Source: Periplaneta americana
Taxonomy: Eukaryota > Arthropoda > Insecta > Blattodea > Blattidae
Direction of reading: 5' to 3'
Length of the DNA stretch: 64,000 bases
Assembly: GCF_040183065.1 (NCBI RefSeq)
Contig: NW_027185502.1
Coordinates: forward strand, 1,539,501 to 1,603,500
Position 1 is the first letter of the stretch. Every line of letters begins with the position of its first letter. The notes under the pieces are model-generated. The model worked only from the letters and a program-made list of their open reading frames with translations. It did not search any database and was not told the origin of the DNA. Below are positions 45,704 through 58,006 of this stretch, in pieces. A program made the translations under genes and the position numbers.

Positions 45704-46541
45704 GGAGAGAGGATGTTATTTTTTTTTAACTTTTTTTTTTCTATTTGGTGTAAATTATTAATTTTATGTATGTAGAGAGCTCATATCTGTGGCAACTCAA
45801 TGAAATAAAAATATTTTGAAAAAAAAATTATTTGGGGGCCCAAATTTTTAAAAAATATATGCCCAATGCAGGATTGTCCTAAAAACGATATATCTAAACC
45901 GTTTTTAAAGATAGATTCAAAATGTTTTTGCAATGTATTTGCAAAAGTATGTTCTACAAACTGTCTGTAACAGAATTTTGATATTAGTCCCTAGGTTTGT
46001 AAAATAAACAATTAAAATTTAGTAACAATTTTCTGATTTCCTTTCTTGCAAACAAACGGACGTATTTTTAAAATGAAATCAATTAACAAAATTCTGTTAC
46101 AGACAAAAGTTTCCTAATAGTCTAAAGAATGTGTGTTCTAAATTTCATGCATGTATCTTTAATAGTTCAGAAATTATAATCATTTTGTCTGGTAATGTAG
46201 CAAAAAAATTTAAGTTACTGGAAACGGACAAAAGCGGGCGTGTGATTTAAAAATAAATAGCGCAGGAAGTTTAAAATTGACGTCTCAACGTGCGATAAGG
46301 GCACAAATACCCACAAAATGTTATGCAATGCATTCCACACATATCAAAGGGTATTTTAAAGAAAAAAATCAATTTTTTGAAAATTTAATTTACCGGAAAG
46401 AACAATAAAAGTGGGCGAGTGATTTAAAAATGCATAACGCAGGAAGTTTAAAATTGGCGATCCACAAATATCACAGAGTATTTTAAAGAATTATTTTTCT
46501 TAAATTAAGTCATTTTTCATCAAAAATACCATCATCTCCCC
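45704..46541. mobile_element. 838-bp TIR element flanked by TTAA
   Basis: Ends read ggagagaggatgttatttt and ggggagatgatggtattttt (reverse strand). TTAA is at 45700-45703 and 46542-46545. TTAA targets are typical of piggyBac, but the tip is not the usual piggyBac CCY, so the class is open. Internally, a block of about 65 bp around 'aagtttaaaattg' is repeated (46225-46290 and 46395-46462). Non-coding. Confidence 0.6.
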
Positions 46542-46545
46542 TTAA

Positions 46546-47335
46546 ATAACAGCCTGATACTGAAGCGGTACCTTCTGATAAATACCCGGCTGAGAGGATA
46601 GTAATAATTTCAAATCTAGAACTTGTTCAATGAATAAAAATTGATAAAAGTAATCTAGGTCTTATAAAGACTAATCTATATAGTGGAATACACAACAGAG
46701 GGGGAGGGGGCGGAAAGATGGGAACCCATGATGCGCTCCTCAAAGATAAATCAAATTAAAATGATAGAATAGTCACTGTCGGGCTTCATGTTCATAGCAA
46801 CCAACCGTGAGGAATTCTATTACGAATATGGTTTTAGATGTGAGTTTTTTCAGAAGTCCTGAAATTCACTCTATTCATCATTTCTTAGTCGGTTCTTTAC
46901 GTTTAGAACTACATCGATCGAAAAAAGGAAATCTACCCTAAAAAGTAGTACCAATCATAGATTCAAAGTGAGTCTGTTTAGGGATTTCAACAAAATTTGG
47001 TTACATCAGTTACATCTAGTAGAATAAGCGTCAGTTCTACAAAGTGCTGAGGAATGGAAAATGCTTCAAACAATTCTAAACAGAGATCAAAGGGATGTAT
47101 TGGAATAAACAGACAGAGAAACAGGAAGAAGGGATTGAAAATTCGGGATGAAGGCGTGGCAAAAGTCATCTTCGACAAAAAGGAGTCACATATTATGTGA
47201 AATTCCTGTCCACAGATACAGTATATAAATGTAAAATTGAATAATATTATAAAAATAATCAATATCCATAAGATAAGCAAGAAGAAAATTTGAACTACAA
47301 TTGTCGTAACTATTATTTTAAACTTTTATTAAATT
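46546..47335. other. Unassigned with repeat fragments
   Basis: 46590-46740 is related to 31925-32085. 47090-47260 resembles the 3' part of repeat X (compare 4510-4640). No gene recognised. Confidence 0.45.
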
Positions 47336-47337
47336 AC

Positions 47338-47400
<63 letters not shown>
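47336..47400. repeat. (ATT)n microsatellite
   Basis: A pure trinucleotide array immediately before a LINE C-terminal fragment. Confidence 0.95.
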
Positions 47401-47419
47401 ATGTTAATTATTCTCTTAG

Positions 47420-47992
47420 TAATGTCATAATTACTAGGAGAGATAGTATTATAGATCTTGGTGTCTTACTTAATTCTGGGCTACATCATATAGGAATGGG
47501 ATGGGTGTGGGATAGAAGTGATAATAACTGGAGGAATATAGGGTCTAATGTGAAGGTGCGTTTAATTGATATCGAGAGGCAAGAGATTGAGCTCCAATGT
47601 TCGGAAAAGTCCTCACTACATTTACAATCAGATCCCATGCTTAACTGGGGGAGGTGTGACTGCATAAATTCTTGTAACAAAGGCAGTAGAGCAGGTTTAG
47701 CGTGGCTAAGATTGGGGGTTATGAAGGTTAATAAAATTGTCAACGAAGAAGGAGAGCGCCTTTGTCCCCTTTGCAGAGAAAAGGACTCCTACAGGCATAT
47801 TTTAATACAGTGTGTCGAATTGCAACAAGTACGGAGAAAATATCTACCACCCTCGATGCTAAATCAGAATAGGAGTTCGCTTGCATGTCTTGACCTCATG
47901 GGGAATAGAGAATACGAACAAAAGACTGGATTGTTTTTCTTGAAGGTGAGACAGATTAGAAGTGCAGCTGTGGAAGTTTGTGATACGAACTG
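47420..47992 (+). pseudogene. LINE ORF2 C-terminal fragment with zinc knuckle
   Basis: A 165-codon open frame from 47496, with in-frame continuation upstream to about 47420. It has CDCINSC near residues 54-60, SRAGLAWLRLG, and a CPLC-x7-H-x4-C motif (Cys90, Cys93, His101, Cys106). A gag-like knuckle after the RT domain is usual for the C-terminus of several LINE clades (R1/I/jockey groups). No RT domain lies upstream; it is 5'-truncated. A host zinc-finger gene is less likely because the frame has no upstream exons that I can see. Confidence 0.55.
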
Positions 47993-48045
47993 ACGAAGGG
48001 ATAATGGTATCTACCCAATTATATACTTTTATGTCTGTCTATCTA

Positions 48046-50520
48046 TTTGAGCATGTAATCTTAAACTAGTTATATTGATCACTTGTAACTGATATGACTT
48101 AGCTTAAAACTGTACATTTGGCTTTGACAGGGTTAGTTTCTTCAAAATATTATGAATTCATGATATTTTTCTTCATCGCATACCATGAAGTAGTAGTTCA
48201 TTACAGTTTATGACATGGATAGAAAGAAACGCATACAACTAAAAAATATGCATGCAGTTTTTTTCATAAAGGAAATATGTTTATCGTTAAATTATACCTC
48301 CTGTTATAATGATTATGGCTTTAAATTTACCTTTATTAAAATATATCTCATAAGAGGTTATCAAATAATATTTCTGCCTTGAAATCTTTAGTAAAATATT
48401 AGTAAATGATTAAGTTGTATATACTTTACTTATGTATACCGTCCAGTTCCACAACAGCACTAAGCAAGTGAGCAAACACAATAATTGCTTATCACATGTG
48501 CAAATATCTTAGAGAAAAAAATACGCTGGTGAATTCAAAATCCCCTTCCCTACCTGTACGGGCTATTCCGTATGAAATCGATCAGTAAAAAACCTCGCAT
48601 TTTTTATACTCTAATTTTTTCCCTATTTATACAAGATGGTGAGGGGAGTGCATTTTCAAAAATATACTATCGAAAGTCAAACGGTTTTCGTATTATTGAG
48701 CGACAAATTTAGCGTATTTTATAAAAACAAGCCTCTTTCAGCGCTCCGAAGTCTGGAACCATTTACTGCAGAACATTGAACGAGAGCTTATTTTGAAGCT
48801 GACATCTTGTAGGTTACGTTAAGAAGTAATCCTTATTTTTATTGTACACAGAGAGACAGATAATCTCATTTTACTTGCTTTTAGGATTTTTGGCCATTTG
48901 TAAAAATTAAAAAAAATATATATATATATTGAGAAAAAGCCTTGCATTATTAAGAGGGATTCGGCATTGTTTGCTTAGTGGTACGGCAATAAGTTTCGAG
49001 GGTATTAAATAGATTATTTTCACACGCCTAGACTTGAACGGCGCTTATACCGCACACACTGGCTGAGAGTTGAAGATAAGCGAGTGTTGGGCGTCATTTT
49101 ACTCCTGTGTTTATGAAAAGCTGTGATAAAGCTAGCTCAGCCATGCGCTTACTAGACAACACATCACATGTTTGTCTCCTGGCCTTGCTTGTCTCTGGCT
49201 AGCTCCCGTCTCACAGCCAGCTGGTTACTTCACGCGCGTACTATTTATTTTCTTTATTTGATATTTTCAATACTTTCTTATCAACATACCATCAGTAAAA
49301 AATATGTGTTTATTTGTACTTTCAATGCGGAATCTAACTATATATTTTTAAAATATTTTTTCCTGGCCCAAGGCGTCTTAATGAGGAAAAAATCTAAATT
49401 TCTCCATTTCCATAAAAAGTAAGAAAATCTGTTTGTGTGTCAATATAAACTCTAATTTCTCAGCATCAAAATAAACCATGATTTTGATCATTGGATGAAA
49501 GAGTTTCGGAGCTACAACAGTTTGAATTTGCTAATTTTATGAAAATACGATAAATTTAAATATTTTAAATTTAAACACTTTGCACAAAGCACTGTATCAC
49601 AGTTCTCTACGTACAAAAAAGTTTCATTTATTTAGAAATTGTAAGGTCAATTTTCTCTATATTTCGGTCGATTTGAGATGGAATAGCTCGTACGCAACTT
49701 CCACTCTAATTCATATACATGGAAGAGTTACTCACCCCATATCCACTTCCTGTCACTGCTCCATACACTCTGAAATGTCGTCTTGTCGCTTCGCGTTCGG
49801 CATCAGCTGCTTCCTGCGAAGCGAAATGAATGAAAGAATAACAGTCATTTTACAAAAATAAGAAATCGTCTTCAGGCCTAAACAATTTTACAGAACGAAA
49901 GGTAAGTACACATTGTGGGAGAATGGAATGCAGACTTCAGTGTTTTCAAAAATGTCTGATGACCAGAAAAAGTTTTATTGGAAAAGTGCTGGTACCTTCA
50001 ATTAATGGCACAGTGTTTTTTCCTCAAAACATCTTACGAACAAGAAGATATATGCCTAATAGTAAAGAAAAAGAAACGTCAATTTCAGCAACGAAACGTG
50101 TCATGCAAATTGAAGCAAACACATCACAGAAAATGAAATCATCAAATAGCAAGAAGTCTCACATGATGACTCTCATAGACATTAATCAGATACATAAAAC
50201 ATACTGCATAAAGACTTTCAAGCCATCCTACCACTATAAACAGGTTGTTATTACTTGGAAAATCGTGCGTAATTGGCTTGTTATGGCACAAGTGTCGACA
50301 AAAAGCAATGACGTATTTGTAATGATGTAATACCGGAACGCTTGCTATCTTGGTTATGCATTATACGCGCGAAGTAGCAAGAAATGAAATGCAGGACAGA
50401 AGGCAACGTATCGTTTATTTCCAATCTTTAACAATTATTGTGTATCACTTTTGTAATATCACATAAAACAGTTCTGTGAATCAGAGGAAGCACATTAACA
50501 AAATAAATAAACTGTTGTAA
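48046..50520 (+). repeat. Dispersed repeat X, copy 3
   Basis: Colinear with copies 1 and 2 but carries a 1,132-bp insertion (48559-49690). Its right part contains an uninterrupted 135-codon frame (49923-50330) that overlaps broken frames of copy 2. I do not recognise the peptide. Confidence 0.75.
48559..49690. mobile_element. 1.1-kb TIR element with TA duplication in repeat X
   Basis: Ends cgggctattccgtatgaaat and cgagctattccatctcaaat (reverse strand) are inverted repeats of about 25 bp. TA flanks are at 48557-48558 and 49691-49692. Repeat X copy 2 has the empty site (ctacctgtaagcaacttcc near 15655). No transposase is encoded; it is a non-autonomous element. Confidence 0.9.
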
Positions 50521-50554
50521 CATAACCCGCAACATTATATTATACTGTATTGTA

Positions 50555-52090
50555 TTAATTATCCATTAACAACTGAGCTTATAACTAGACAAGAATATTT
50601 GACTGCTATAAAATAATTGAAGCCTAAAAAATCTTGTGGCCCAGATGATTTACCTCCATATGTATTGAAAGTTTGTTTCGAAGTACTTATGTATCCTTTA
50701 TGTTTGTTGTATAACTTAATTTTAAAACGAAAAACTTTTCCGAAAATGTGGAAATTAACAAAGGTGTTTAAATCTGGTGATAATAGTAAAATTGAAAATT
50801 ATAGACCCATTGCAATAGTGTGTGCCCCGTCCAAGGTATTTGAATAGATTCTATATACACGAATTTTTCAACATGTTTATAGTGCAACTGATATAAATCA
50901 GCATGGATTTTACACCCATAGGTCTACCACAACAAATCTAATTAATTTTACACAAAAGGCATTTAATACATTACATAATCGCAGAAATTTAGACGTGATA
51001 TACCTTGATTTTTCCAAAGCGTTTGATAAAATTGACCATAAAATTTTAATTAATAAACTTTCAAGTTTTGGTTTATCATTTTCATACTTACAGTTAATAA
51101 CGTCATATCTTACAAACACGCAGCAGTATGTTTCATTCAATCAAGTAAAATCAAAACCATTCACAGTAACTTCAGGCGTACCCCAAGGATACAACCTTGG
51201 TCCCTTGCTCTTTTTACTTTAGATCAATGACTTGCCTAAACAGATTTTGTACACTAAATGTTTACTATATGCTGATGATGTTAAATTGTATAAAGTCATT
51301 GACAAACAACAAGACGTTTTTGATCTACAGCTTGATTTGGACAGACTATATAGATGGAGAATCGATAATTTTCTTCTGTTAAATCTTAATAAATGTTGCT
51401 TTATGACATATTCTAAAAATAAGACAGTTGCTCAAAATTCGTATGAAATTAATGGTGTGAAGTTATCTAGAGTACAATCATTTAAGGATTTCGGTATATT
51501 TTATTTTACACACAACTTATGTTTTAAAATGAACTTAAATCACGTGGTAATTGATGCATATAGAAAATCAGGATTTATAATCAGAAATACAAAAGAATTA
51601 AAAAATGTAAATACTACTGATACTCTATATAAAACTCTAGTTAGGAGTAAGCTACAGTATGCGTCTGTAATATGGCCACCTCAGTTCCAGTCCCATCAGA
51701 TGCAAATAGAAAGGATACAGAAAAGATTTTTACGTTATTTATATTTTAAAAGACATCACGCGTCGTCTTCTGACAAGCAAATTTCATATAATCAGTTACT
51801 TTTTGAATTTAATTATAAAACTTTAAAATCTCGATGATTAATAAATAGCCAAATTTTACTCTATAAGACTGTTAACGGTATATTGAATAACTGTGATTTT
51901 CTTAAATTCCTTCAGTTCAATGTAAAAAGAACAGAATTAAGTCATATGATGTATCTGGCTTTGGACCACAACAGTGCTTCAGCAGTTGAAGAACATATGA
52001 AATATAATATTAACTCAGTTTCGAAAAAAAAGTGATGTATCTGATTTAGCAACTGCACACCTCATTTATGACACTGTTTAATTAATATTT
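50555..52090 (+). pseudogene. Jockey-like non-LTR reverse transcriptase, nearly complete RT core
   Basis: Motifs in order: KPKKSCGPDDLPP (50618); ENYRPIAI (about 50795); HGFYTHRST (about 50905); IYLDFSKAFDKIDHKIL (50998, first catalytic Asp); TSGVPQGYNLGPLLF (about 51169); LYADDVKLY (51265, intact catalytic box); and the thumb and C-terminal region through RSKLQYASVIW (about 51640) to a stop at 51835. Only a few stops (about 50614, 50845, 51222) interrupt the frame, so this is the youngest-looking coding relic in the window. The endonuclease and ORF1 are missing. Confidence 0.85.
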
Positions 52091-52667
52091 AGAATTATAT
52101 TATACTAATAATATAAAATATATGTATATTTTCTTTTTAAACTTATTGTATTAATCTATATTTTAATAAGCCTAGTGTAAAGTTAATATTTGAGGAGAAA
52201 AATTATTCTGTAGGACAAATTAATAAATCGATAATATTCTAGTGTAAAGTGTTCCACTTACTGGTCTACGAAACAGCCGACCGTAGCATTCACTTAGAAA
52301 CCGCAATCCCTGGAAAAGTAAACAATTTAACATTATGAGTACAGGAAATCTTAGAAAGTACATGTTCTCCGAATAGGTGCACTAGTCTCCAAACATATCT
52401 GACCTATAATTTTGTGATAGTGTAAGGAAACTTTCTAACCACGGGATAAATCAAAACCAGAGGTGTAACTAACTGACAAACTTTTAAATGGTTCCGTTAG
52501 TTCTCAATAGGGAACACTATTATTAGGACAGTTAAAGATAAGTTAGGTAAAATGGTACATTAGGTATTAAATATTTTCACAAATAACAATATCAGCGGTT
52601 TCTCGCTGAATCTAGTACTGTTTATAATCAATAGAGAGGAATGAAATTTTGAATTCTATAATATTGG
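52091..52667. other. Spacer, possibly the 3' UTR of the preceding LINE
   Basis: A/T-rich with no coding signal. Confidence 0.4.
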
Positions 52668-52683
52668 TGTTCAGTTGTATTAC

Positions 52684-52759
<76 letters not shown>

Positions 52760-52947
52760 TTATATCTCTTGTACTTAGAATTTTATTCACAAATCTTCGA
52801 CATAAAAGGTGAATCAGCATGGTAAATAGAAAATTTTAATAATTACAGAATGGTATGTACTGTCAAATATAGCCTAGTAATAAATTTCAATGTCGCAATT
52901 CGAATTGCCCTCGCGTTATTGTTTAAAATAATATTCAGTTATATTAC

Positions 52948-52999
<52 letters not shown>

Positions 53000-53945
53000 T
53001 TACATCTCTTGTACTTTGTTTTTATTCACAAATCTTCAAAATAAAAGGAGAATTTTCGCTATTAGATAAAATGGTAAACAGAAAATTTTAACAATTACAG
53101 AATGATGTGTACTGTCAAATATAGTAATGAATTTCAATGTCGCAATTCGAATTGCCTACACGTTATTATTTAAAATAATATTCAGTTATATTACAGAATA
53201 TATCTCCTGTACTTAGTATTTTATTCACAAATCTTCAAAATAAAAGGTGAATTTTCGCTATTAGATAAAATGGTAAAGAGAAAATTTTAACAATTACAGA
53301 ATGATGTACTTACTTACTTATTGGCGTTTAAGGAACACGGAGGTTAATTGCCGCCCTCACATAAGCCCGCCATTGATCCCTATCCTGAGCAAGATTAATC
53401 CAGTCTCTACCATCATATCCCACCTCCCTTAAATCCATTTTAATATTATCTTCCCATCTACGTCTCGGCCTCCCCAAAGATCTCTTCCCACCGGCCTCCC
53501 AACTAACACTCTATATGCATTTCTGGATTCGCCCATACATGCTACATGCCCTGCCCATCTCAAGCGTCTGGATTTAATGTTCCTAATTATGTCAGGTGAA
53601 GAATACAATGCGTGCAGCTCTGCGTTGTGTAACTTTCTCCATTCTCCTGTCACTTCATCCCTCTTAGCCCCAAAGAACCTTATACTTAATATTTTATTCA
53701 CAAATCTTCAAAATAAAAGGTGAATTTTCGCTATTAGATAAAACGGTAAATAGAAAATTTTAACAATTACAGAATGATGTGTACTGTCGAATATAGTAAT
53801 GAATTTCAATGTCGCAATTCGAATTGCCCACGCGTTACTATTTAAAATAATATTCAGTTATATTACATAATATCTCTTGTAATTCGTATTTTATTCACAA
53901 ATCTTCAAAATAAAAGGTGAACTTTCGCTGTTAGATAAAATGAAA
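52668..53945. repeat. Tandem array with a period of about 250 bp, plus internal (AAT)n
   Basis: Units begin near 52671, 52935 and 53181, with a further part at 53685-53945. Each contains 'tattcacaaatcttcaaaat', 'gaaaattttaa', 'tcgcaattcgaattgcc' and 'ttcagttatattaca'. The first two units carry (AAT)n arrays (52686-52757 and 52948-52999), the later ones only short remnants. A LINE fragment interrupts the third unit. Confidence 0.85.
53308..53684 (-). pseudogene. RTE-like LINE 3' end inserted in the tandem array
   Basis: On minus, the C-terminal 80 or so residues ([53 protein letters not shown]) and the 3' tail of (taag)n at 53308-53320. About 100 bp of array sequence ('acttagtattttattcac' to 'acagaatgatgt') is present on both sides. 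Confidence 0.9.
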
Positions 53946-54778
53946 ACCCACAGGTATTTAATAGCAATGGTGATATCTTTACCGTAATATCTTCTACATG
54001 CCTCTCTTCTTTACCCTTATGGAAATAATGGCATACGCTATTGTGCGGCCGAAAAAATGAGATCAACGTAGAATATCCCAACCCTATACAGAATCGAACT
54101 CTTAACTTGAACGCTATCGCTCGTCCATCAACGTTTCCATTGAAGTAACGGATAGACATTCATTATTTCTAGAAAGAGAGATCTAAATTTCTTGTACTTA
54201 CTTTCATTTTGCTGCTTTCTATACTTATGTCGTAACCATGGTATGCACAATAATGGAGAATACTGACTACCAGAAACATATTGTAGCTGCAATATGTTTG
54301 TCGCTAGGCAACTATAATGAGTAAAATCACTATTCTGTTAAGCAAAATTTTAGTTTCTTCCTATCTATCACATTCATTCATTCATTCATTCATTCATAGT
54401 GTCCTGTACAAGAGTAGGTCTTTCACTACAAACCCAGCATCCTCCAATATTTTCTATTTCCACCTTCCTGAAGGTATATATATAAAATAATAAGTATCCA
54501 GTATTTTATTAACTGATAGTATGCATCAAAACGAGAAAACAATGTCTAACAAATATCAGTCCCACAACACATACTTTCTGAGATCTGAACACTTGTTCAT
54601 AGGAGGAGCTCAATGTGGCGACCATTCATGGCAATGCATTGCTCTGCCCTTCGGCGAAAGGAATCACACACTCTTTGAAATTGACCTGCTTGTTCTTGTA
54701 TGTGATGACACGCATTCCTGGGTCCTGTAGTGGCGTAGACCAATTCCTTTGTGTTTTCCCATTTTCAAAATTCTATGG
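53946..54778. other. Unassigned
   Basis: 54084-54133 on minus has a box-B-like 'gagttcgattctg' and may be a decayed tRNA-derived head. A short (attc)n array is at 54371-54397. No gene recognised. Confidence 0.35.
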
Positions 54779-54960
54779 CAGCGGTCGTCAACTCAGTGCA
54801 CTCTCGGGCTACCGTCTCTAACCAGCAGGTCTCTTACAGCACCAGCGTGAATTCGTGGCTGCTAGTGGGTACGCTCTCTACCTCTTCCTGCTGCACGACG
54901 GGGCAGTTGCTCCGCTTATCCTTTACCCATTTCAGCGAGTGGTGACGACCATGCTCTAAA
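54779..54960. mobile_element. Possible hAT end
   Basis: 'cagcggtcgtcaactcagtg' at 54779 resembles a hAT terminal motif. The fragment is interrupted by the PIF/Harbinger insertion at 54961. It could belong with the BED finger at 56850-57190, but no matching opposite end was found. Confidence 0.35.
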
Positions 54961-55996
54961 AAGGTACGGTGTGTTTACGGCGATCATCGCCGGGCGCACA
55001 TCGCAAGAGATTGTCGCCGGAGCTGCTGGCAATTGAAATGAATGCGCACGGTTTCTTTACAGCGAAGATCGCCAGCGCTGTTCGTTGGACGCGACGCAGA
55101 TCGCTGGAGGTTGCTTCTGAAGCAAATTCAGGACGCACATCGCCGCATTCGTGTTCAATAATCGATATATAGACAAGGTCATGTTGTAATATCGAATATA
55201 TAATCTGTACACGTTAAACACGTCTGTACGTTTTGGCTGCAAAACAAATCAAGACGTTTTGTAATTTTTCGCGGTCTGAAGACGAAATTATAATTGAATA
55301 TGTGGCACAACAAAATGCTCTTTTTAATATGAGCATGTGAATTAATAAACAAATTAAACAATAAACCCTTACATTACATATTATATTTGTATCACGCCCG
55401 AGCCCCAGAGAATTTCGTTCAGTGTTGGGTAAGGGGGAAATTCTCTCTTCTGCAAGTTTTCCACCAGCTCCCTTGCACTACATTTCGGCTGCGATAACCT
55501 CAATAATAATCTTTTGGCTGCAGTGCGTTATTACACAAATCTGAATGGCAGCATTGCCCTCGGGTCATATAGCCATCACTCGCTTATCAACATACAATTT
55601 GTATATATACGAGTACATAGGTAGATCTTGTTGCATTATATGCACATATACATTTTAAAATTTATTTTACATGTCTTTTAACTATCTATTTTTATGTAGT
55701 TATTTATTTAGCTATCTTGTACCAAAAATAAAAACATGTTTTTAATTACTTTTAATTTGCACAGTCTTCGTACCTAAGTACTTACGCGGTATACTGAAAT
55801 ATAGCTGTTTTTTTTTTGTAGAGATGTAGTTGATCGTATATACAAGGCATAATAAAAGCACAAACGAACCAAACCTAACCTGTCACATGTTCGTACATGT
55901 AAAGTGTATCAGCGGATTACGAAGTGAACTACCTCAGCGCTAGTTTAGCCAATTTTTTTAATTATTGTTTGGAATACACCATGTAATGTTATACAG

Positions 55997-55998
<2 letters not shown>

Positions 55999-56068
<70 letters not shown>
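55999..56068. repeat. (AAT)n microsatellite
   Basis: A pure array inside the Harbinger element. Confidence 0.95.
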
Positions 56069-56069
56069 C

Positions 56070-56396
56070 AGTTCATAATCTGAGTTACTGCCAATCTTTT
56101 AACTGGAGTTACGGGGTCTTGACAAAATTTGTAGCTAATTTAACATAGTCGTTTTCAATTAAACTCAAAACATAATCAAACTGGTCAGGTGAGAGTCTGA
56201 AATATTCCTTAAATTTTGTAGCGTTTTTATAAAGATGTCTCATTATCGATGTGTTAAAACAGAATTCTGTAAACCTATTCCTGAATATTTCATTAGTCTG
56301 TAGCTTGTTCCTTTTATAATACGCATGCGAGATTTTGATATCGTCATCTCCCTCTTCTAGAATAAATAGCAACTTCATTATCTTGGATTTATTCAT
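56070..56396 (-). pseudogene. PIF/Harbinger transposase N-terminal fragment
   Basis: A 95-codon frame with HLYKNATKFKEYFRLSPDQF, then DYVLSLIENDYVKLATNFVK. The 'F..YFR[LM]S...FD.VL.LI..D..K..TN' pattern is the N-terminal helical domain of Harbinger transposases. No DDE domain follows; the frame ends next to an (AAT)n array (55999-56068), which suggests deletion at a microsatellite. Confidence 0.75.
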
Positions 56397-56846
56397 TATA
56401 ATTTTTAGGTTATGTCCGCAGCCTACATTAATTTACTTGACCATATGTAGTAGATGAAGGAATAAACAAATGAGAATCTACAGCGATGTGCGTCAATAAA
56501 GAAACGACTTCTCGGCGATGTGCGTCCGACGATGATCGCCATACACAAACCGTACCTTAAGGCAGAAGCTGCAGTTATGACGTAAGAGCCAGTCAGGCCT
56601 TGGAAGAGCGAGCAGTTGAGTCGTATTACTGTTAACACGCACCAGCGTAGTGGCGTCAGTGCAGCAATGATACGACAGTTCTTGGAGATAAATTGATGGA
56701 ATCACATTCCTGTATTTGGCTAGGGAATAACTACTCTGCGGTCATGATGGCAACATTCTTGGCAAATTCCCCGTCATTAAAAGAACGCATGTTCTTTGCA
56801 ATGGCTAGTGAAATCCTATATCTTAAGCCTTCAGCTTACCATTGAT

Positions 56847-57185
56847 TCACTGACTGTGTTCCCTAGCTTCACTTAACAATTTATCTTTCAATTGCTGCAC
56901 TAGTACTTGTCGATATTCTCCCCCATATTTGTCGTAATCATTTGTGTGGCATAAAGAATAATGGCGTTGTATATTGAATTTCTTTACATGCTGAAACAGC
57001 TTGCCACAAATCAAACAACCATTCCTCCATACTCCATAACACAGTTTGATCTCGACAAAGCATTTAGCTTGGGCAGGATAGTAACAGAAAGTGACGGTGT
57101 GTTTCAAAAGTTGAAATATACTTTGCATACTACTCACAAAGTTAGGGCCTATATAGTTCAATCTGTATATTGTGTAGGAAAACAT
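56847..57185 (-). pseudogene. hAT transposase BED zinc finger (Buster/GTF2IRD2-like)
   Basis: A 112-codon frame. Its C-terminal part reads CLICGKLFQHVKKFNIQRHY, then SLCHTNDYDKY and VQQLKDKLLS, the BED finger (C-x2-C, H-x4-H) plus the 'G..R......L...L' helix of hAT transposases related to GTF2IRD2. The catalytic portion is not present downstream, where the Harbinger element and unassigned sequence lie. Confidence 0.75.
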
Positions 57186-58006
57186 CAGTTAAAAACACTT
57201 GAACTGTTTTCAAGTTTCCGAGTAGACAAAGTGTTGTAGTACTGCTTAAATTATTTATTTCTATATTTGTATATTTATAGCAGTTTCGGAGCCTCATTTA
57301 CATAATGCGAACGCTTCTGCAGCTGGCTGTATTATGAATTTCATATTATTATAAGTATATTAAATTTGATTACAAACCAAAATATTTTGTTACATTGATT
57401 TATCACGGTTGTACAGTTTTGTTTTCGTACAAATGTATTGTAATTGTGCTATATGGCTCCTTTCTGTTTGTTGTTATCTATATTGTCTGCAAAACAAAAG
57501 TACTAATACCAATTTCTTAATATTGCAGTTGCGTTTTAAATGTTAATAACGTTTGTCCTTAATTCCACGCCGAGGTCGTCTTTCGGTAGATCCGTCCGAG
57601 TTCCTATTGTGAAGAATATGAGTAATTGTGTTTTCCTCTGATCGCGCTACCAACGCTATGCAGAGTAGACCATTGGTGGGGCTGCCACCTCAAAGCTTTA
57701 GGTCCAACTTCTGTATGTACTAGCCCCATCCAGAGGGCTGCCACTCGCCAATCTATTTAAATTAGTTGTCGTTGTGGACTTCACTCATGTTTCCCCGAGC
57801 ATGGGCCTCTTATCATCCCAGAGAAAGGACCCCCTTTTCCCATCAGTTCTCCGACCCAAATCGCCGAAGGGATTTTATACCACAACCTTGATTTGGGTTA
57901 CTCGGATTAACAGGTCCACCTCGAGCAGGTTGGGAAAGGAGTTGACATGCAGAGGCTAAGTGGGAACTGTATTACGCATGCATGCCTTTGGACCCTACTA
58001 CATTAT
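57186..58006. other. Unassigned repeat-like sequence
   Basis: 57560-57960 is more G+C rich than its surroundings, with a frame reading LRPKSPKGFYTTTLIWVTRI. It looks like part of a repeat (possibly the 5' part of a LINE insertion chimera), but I do not recognise it. Confidence 0.35.

Larger units (their letters stand above)
54961..56558. mobile_element. PIF/Harbinger element of 1.6 kb with long terminal inverted repeats
   Basis: Left aaggtacggtgtgtttacgg and right (reverse) aaggtacggtttgtgtatgg begin inverted repeats of about 48 bp, including gcgatcatcg and gcgcacatcgc. Copies of a gcgatgtgcgtcc-like motif recur near both ends (for example 55132-55145 and 56482-56495). A transposase N-terminus is encoded on minus near the right end. 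Target duplication was not clean (A-rich left flank). Confidence 0.8.

Noticed and set aside
47496-47993. A host zinc-finger gene
   Set aside because: The 165-codon frame ends with a knuckle typical of LINE C-termini and has no recognisable upstream exon; LINE fragment is the simpler reading.
52686-52999. CRISPR-like array
   Set aside because: The repeated units are about 250 bp with trinucleotide runs in an insect genome; no short repeat-spacer pattern.
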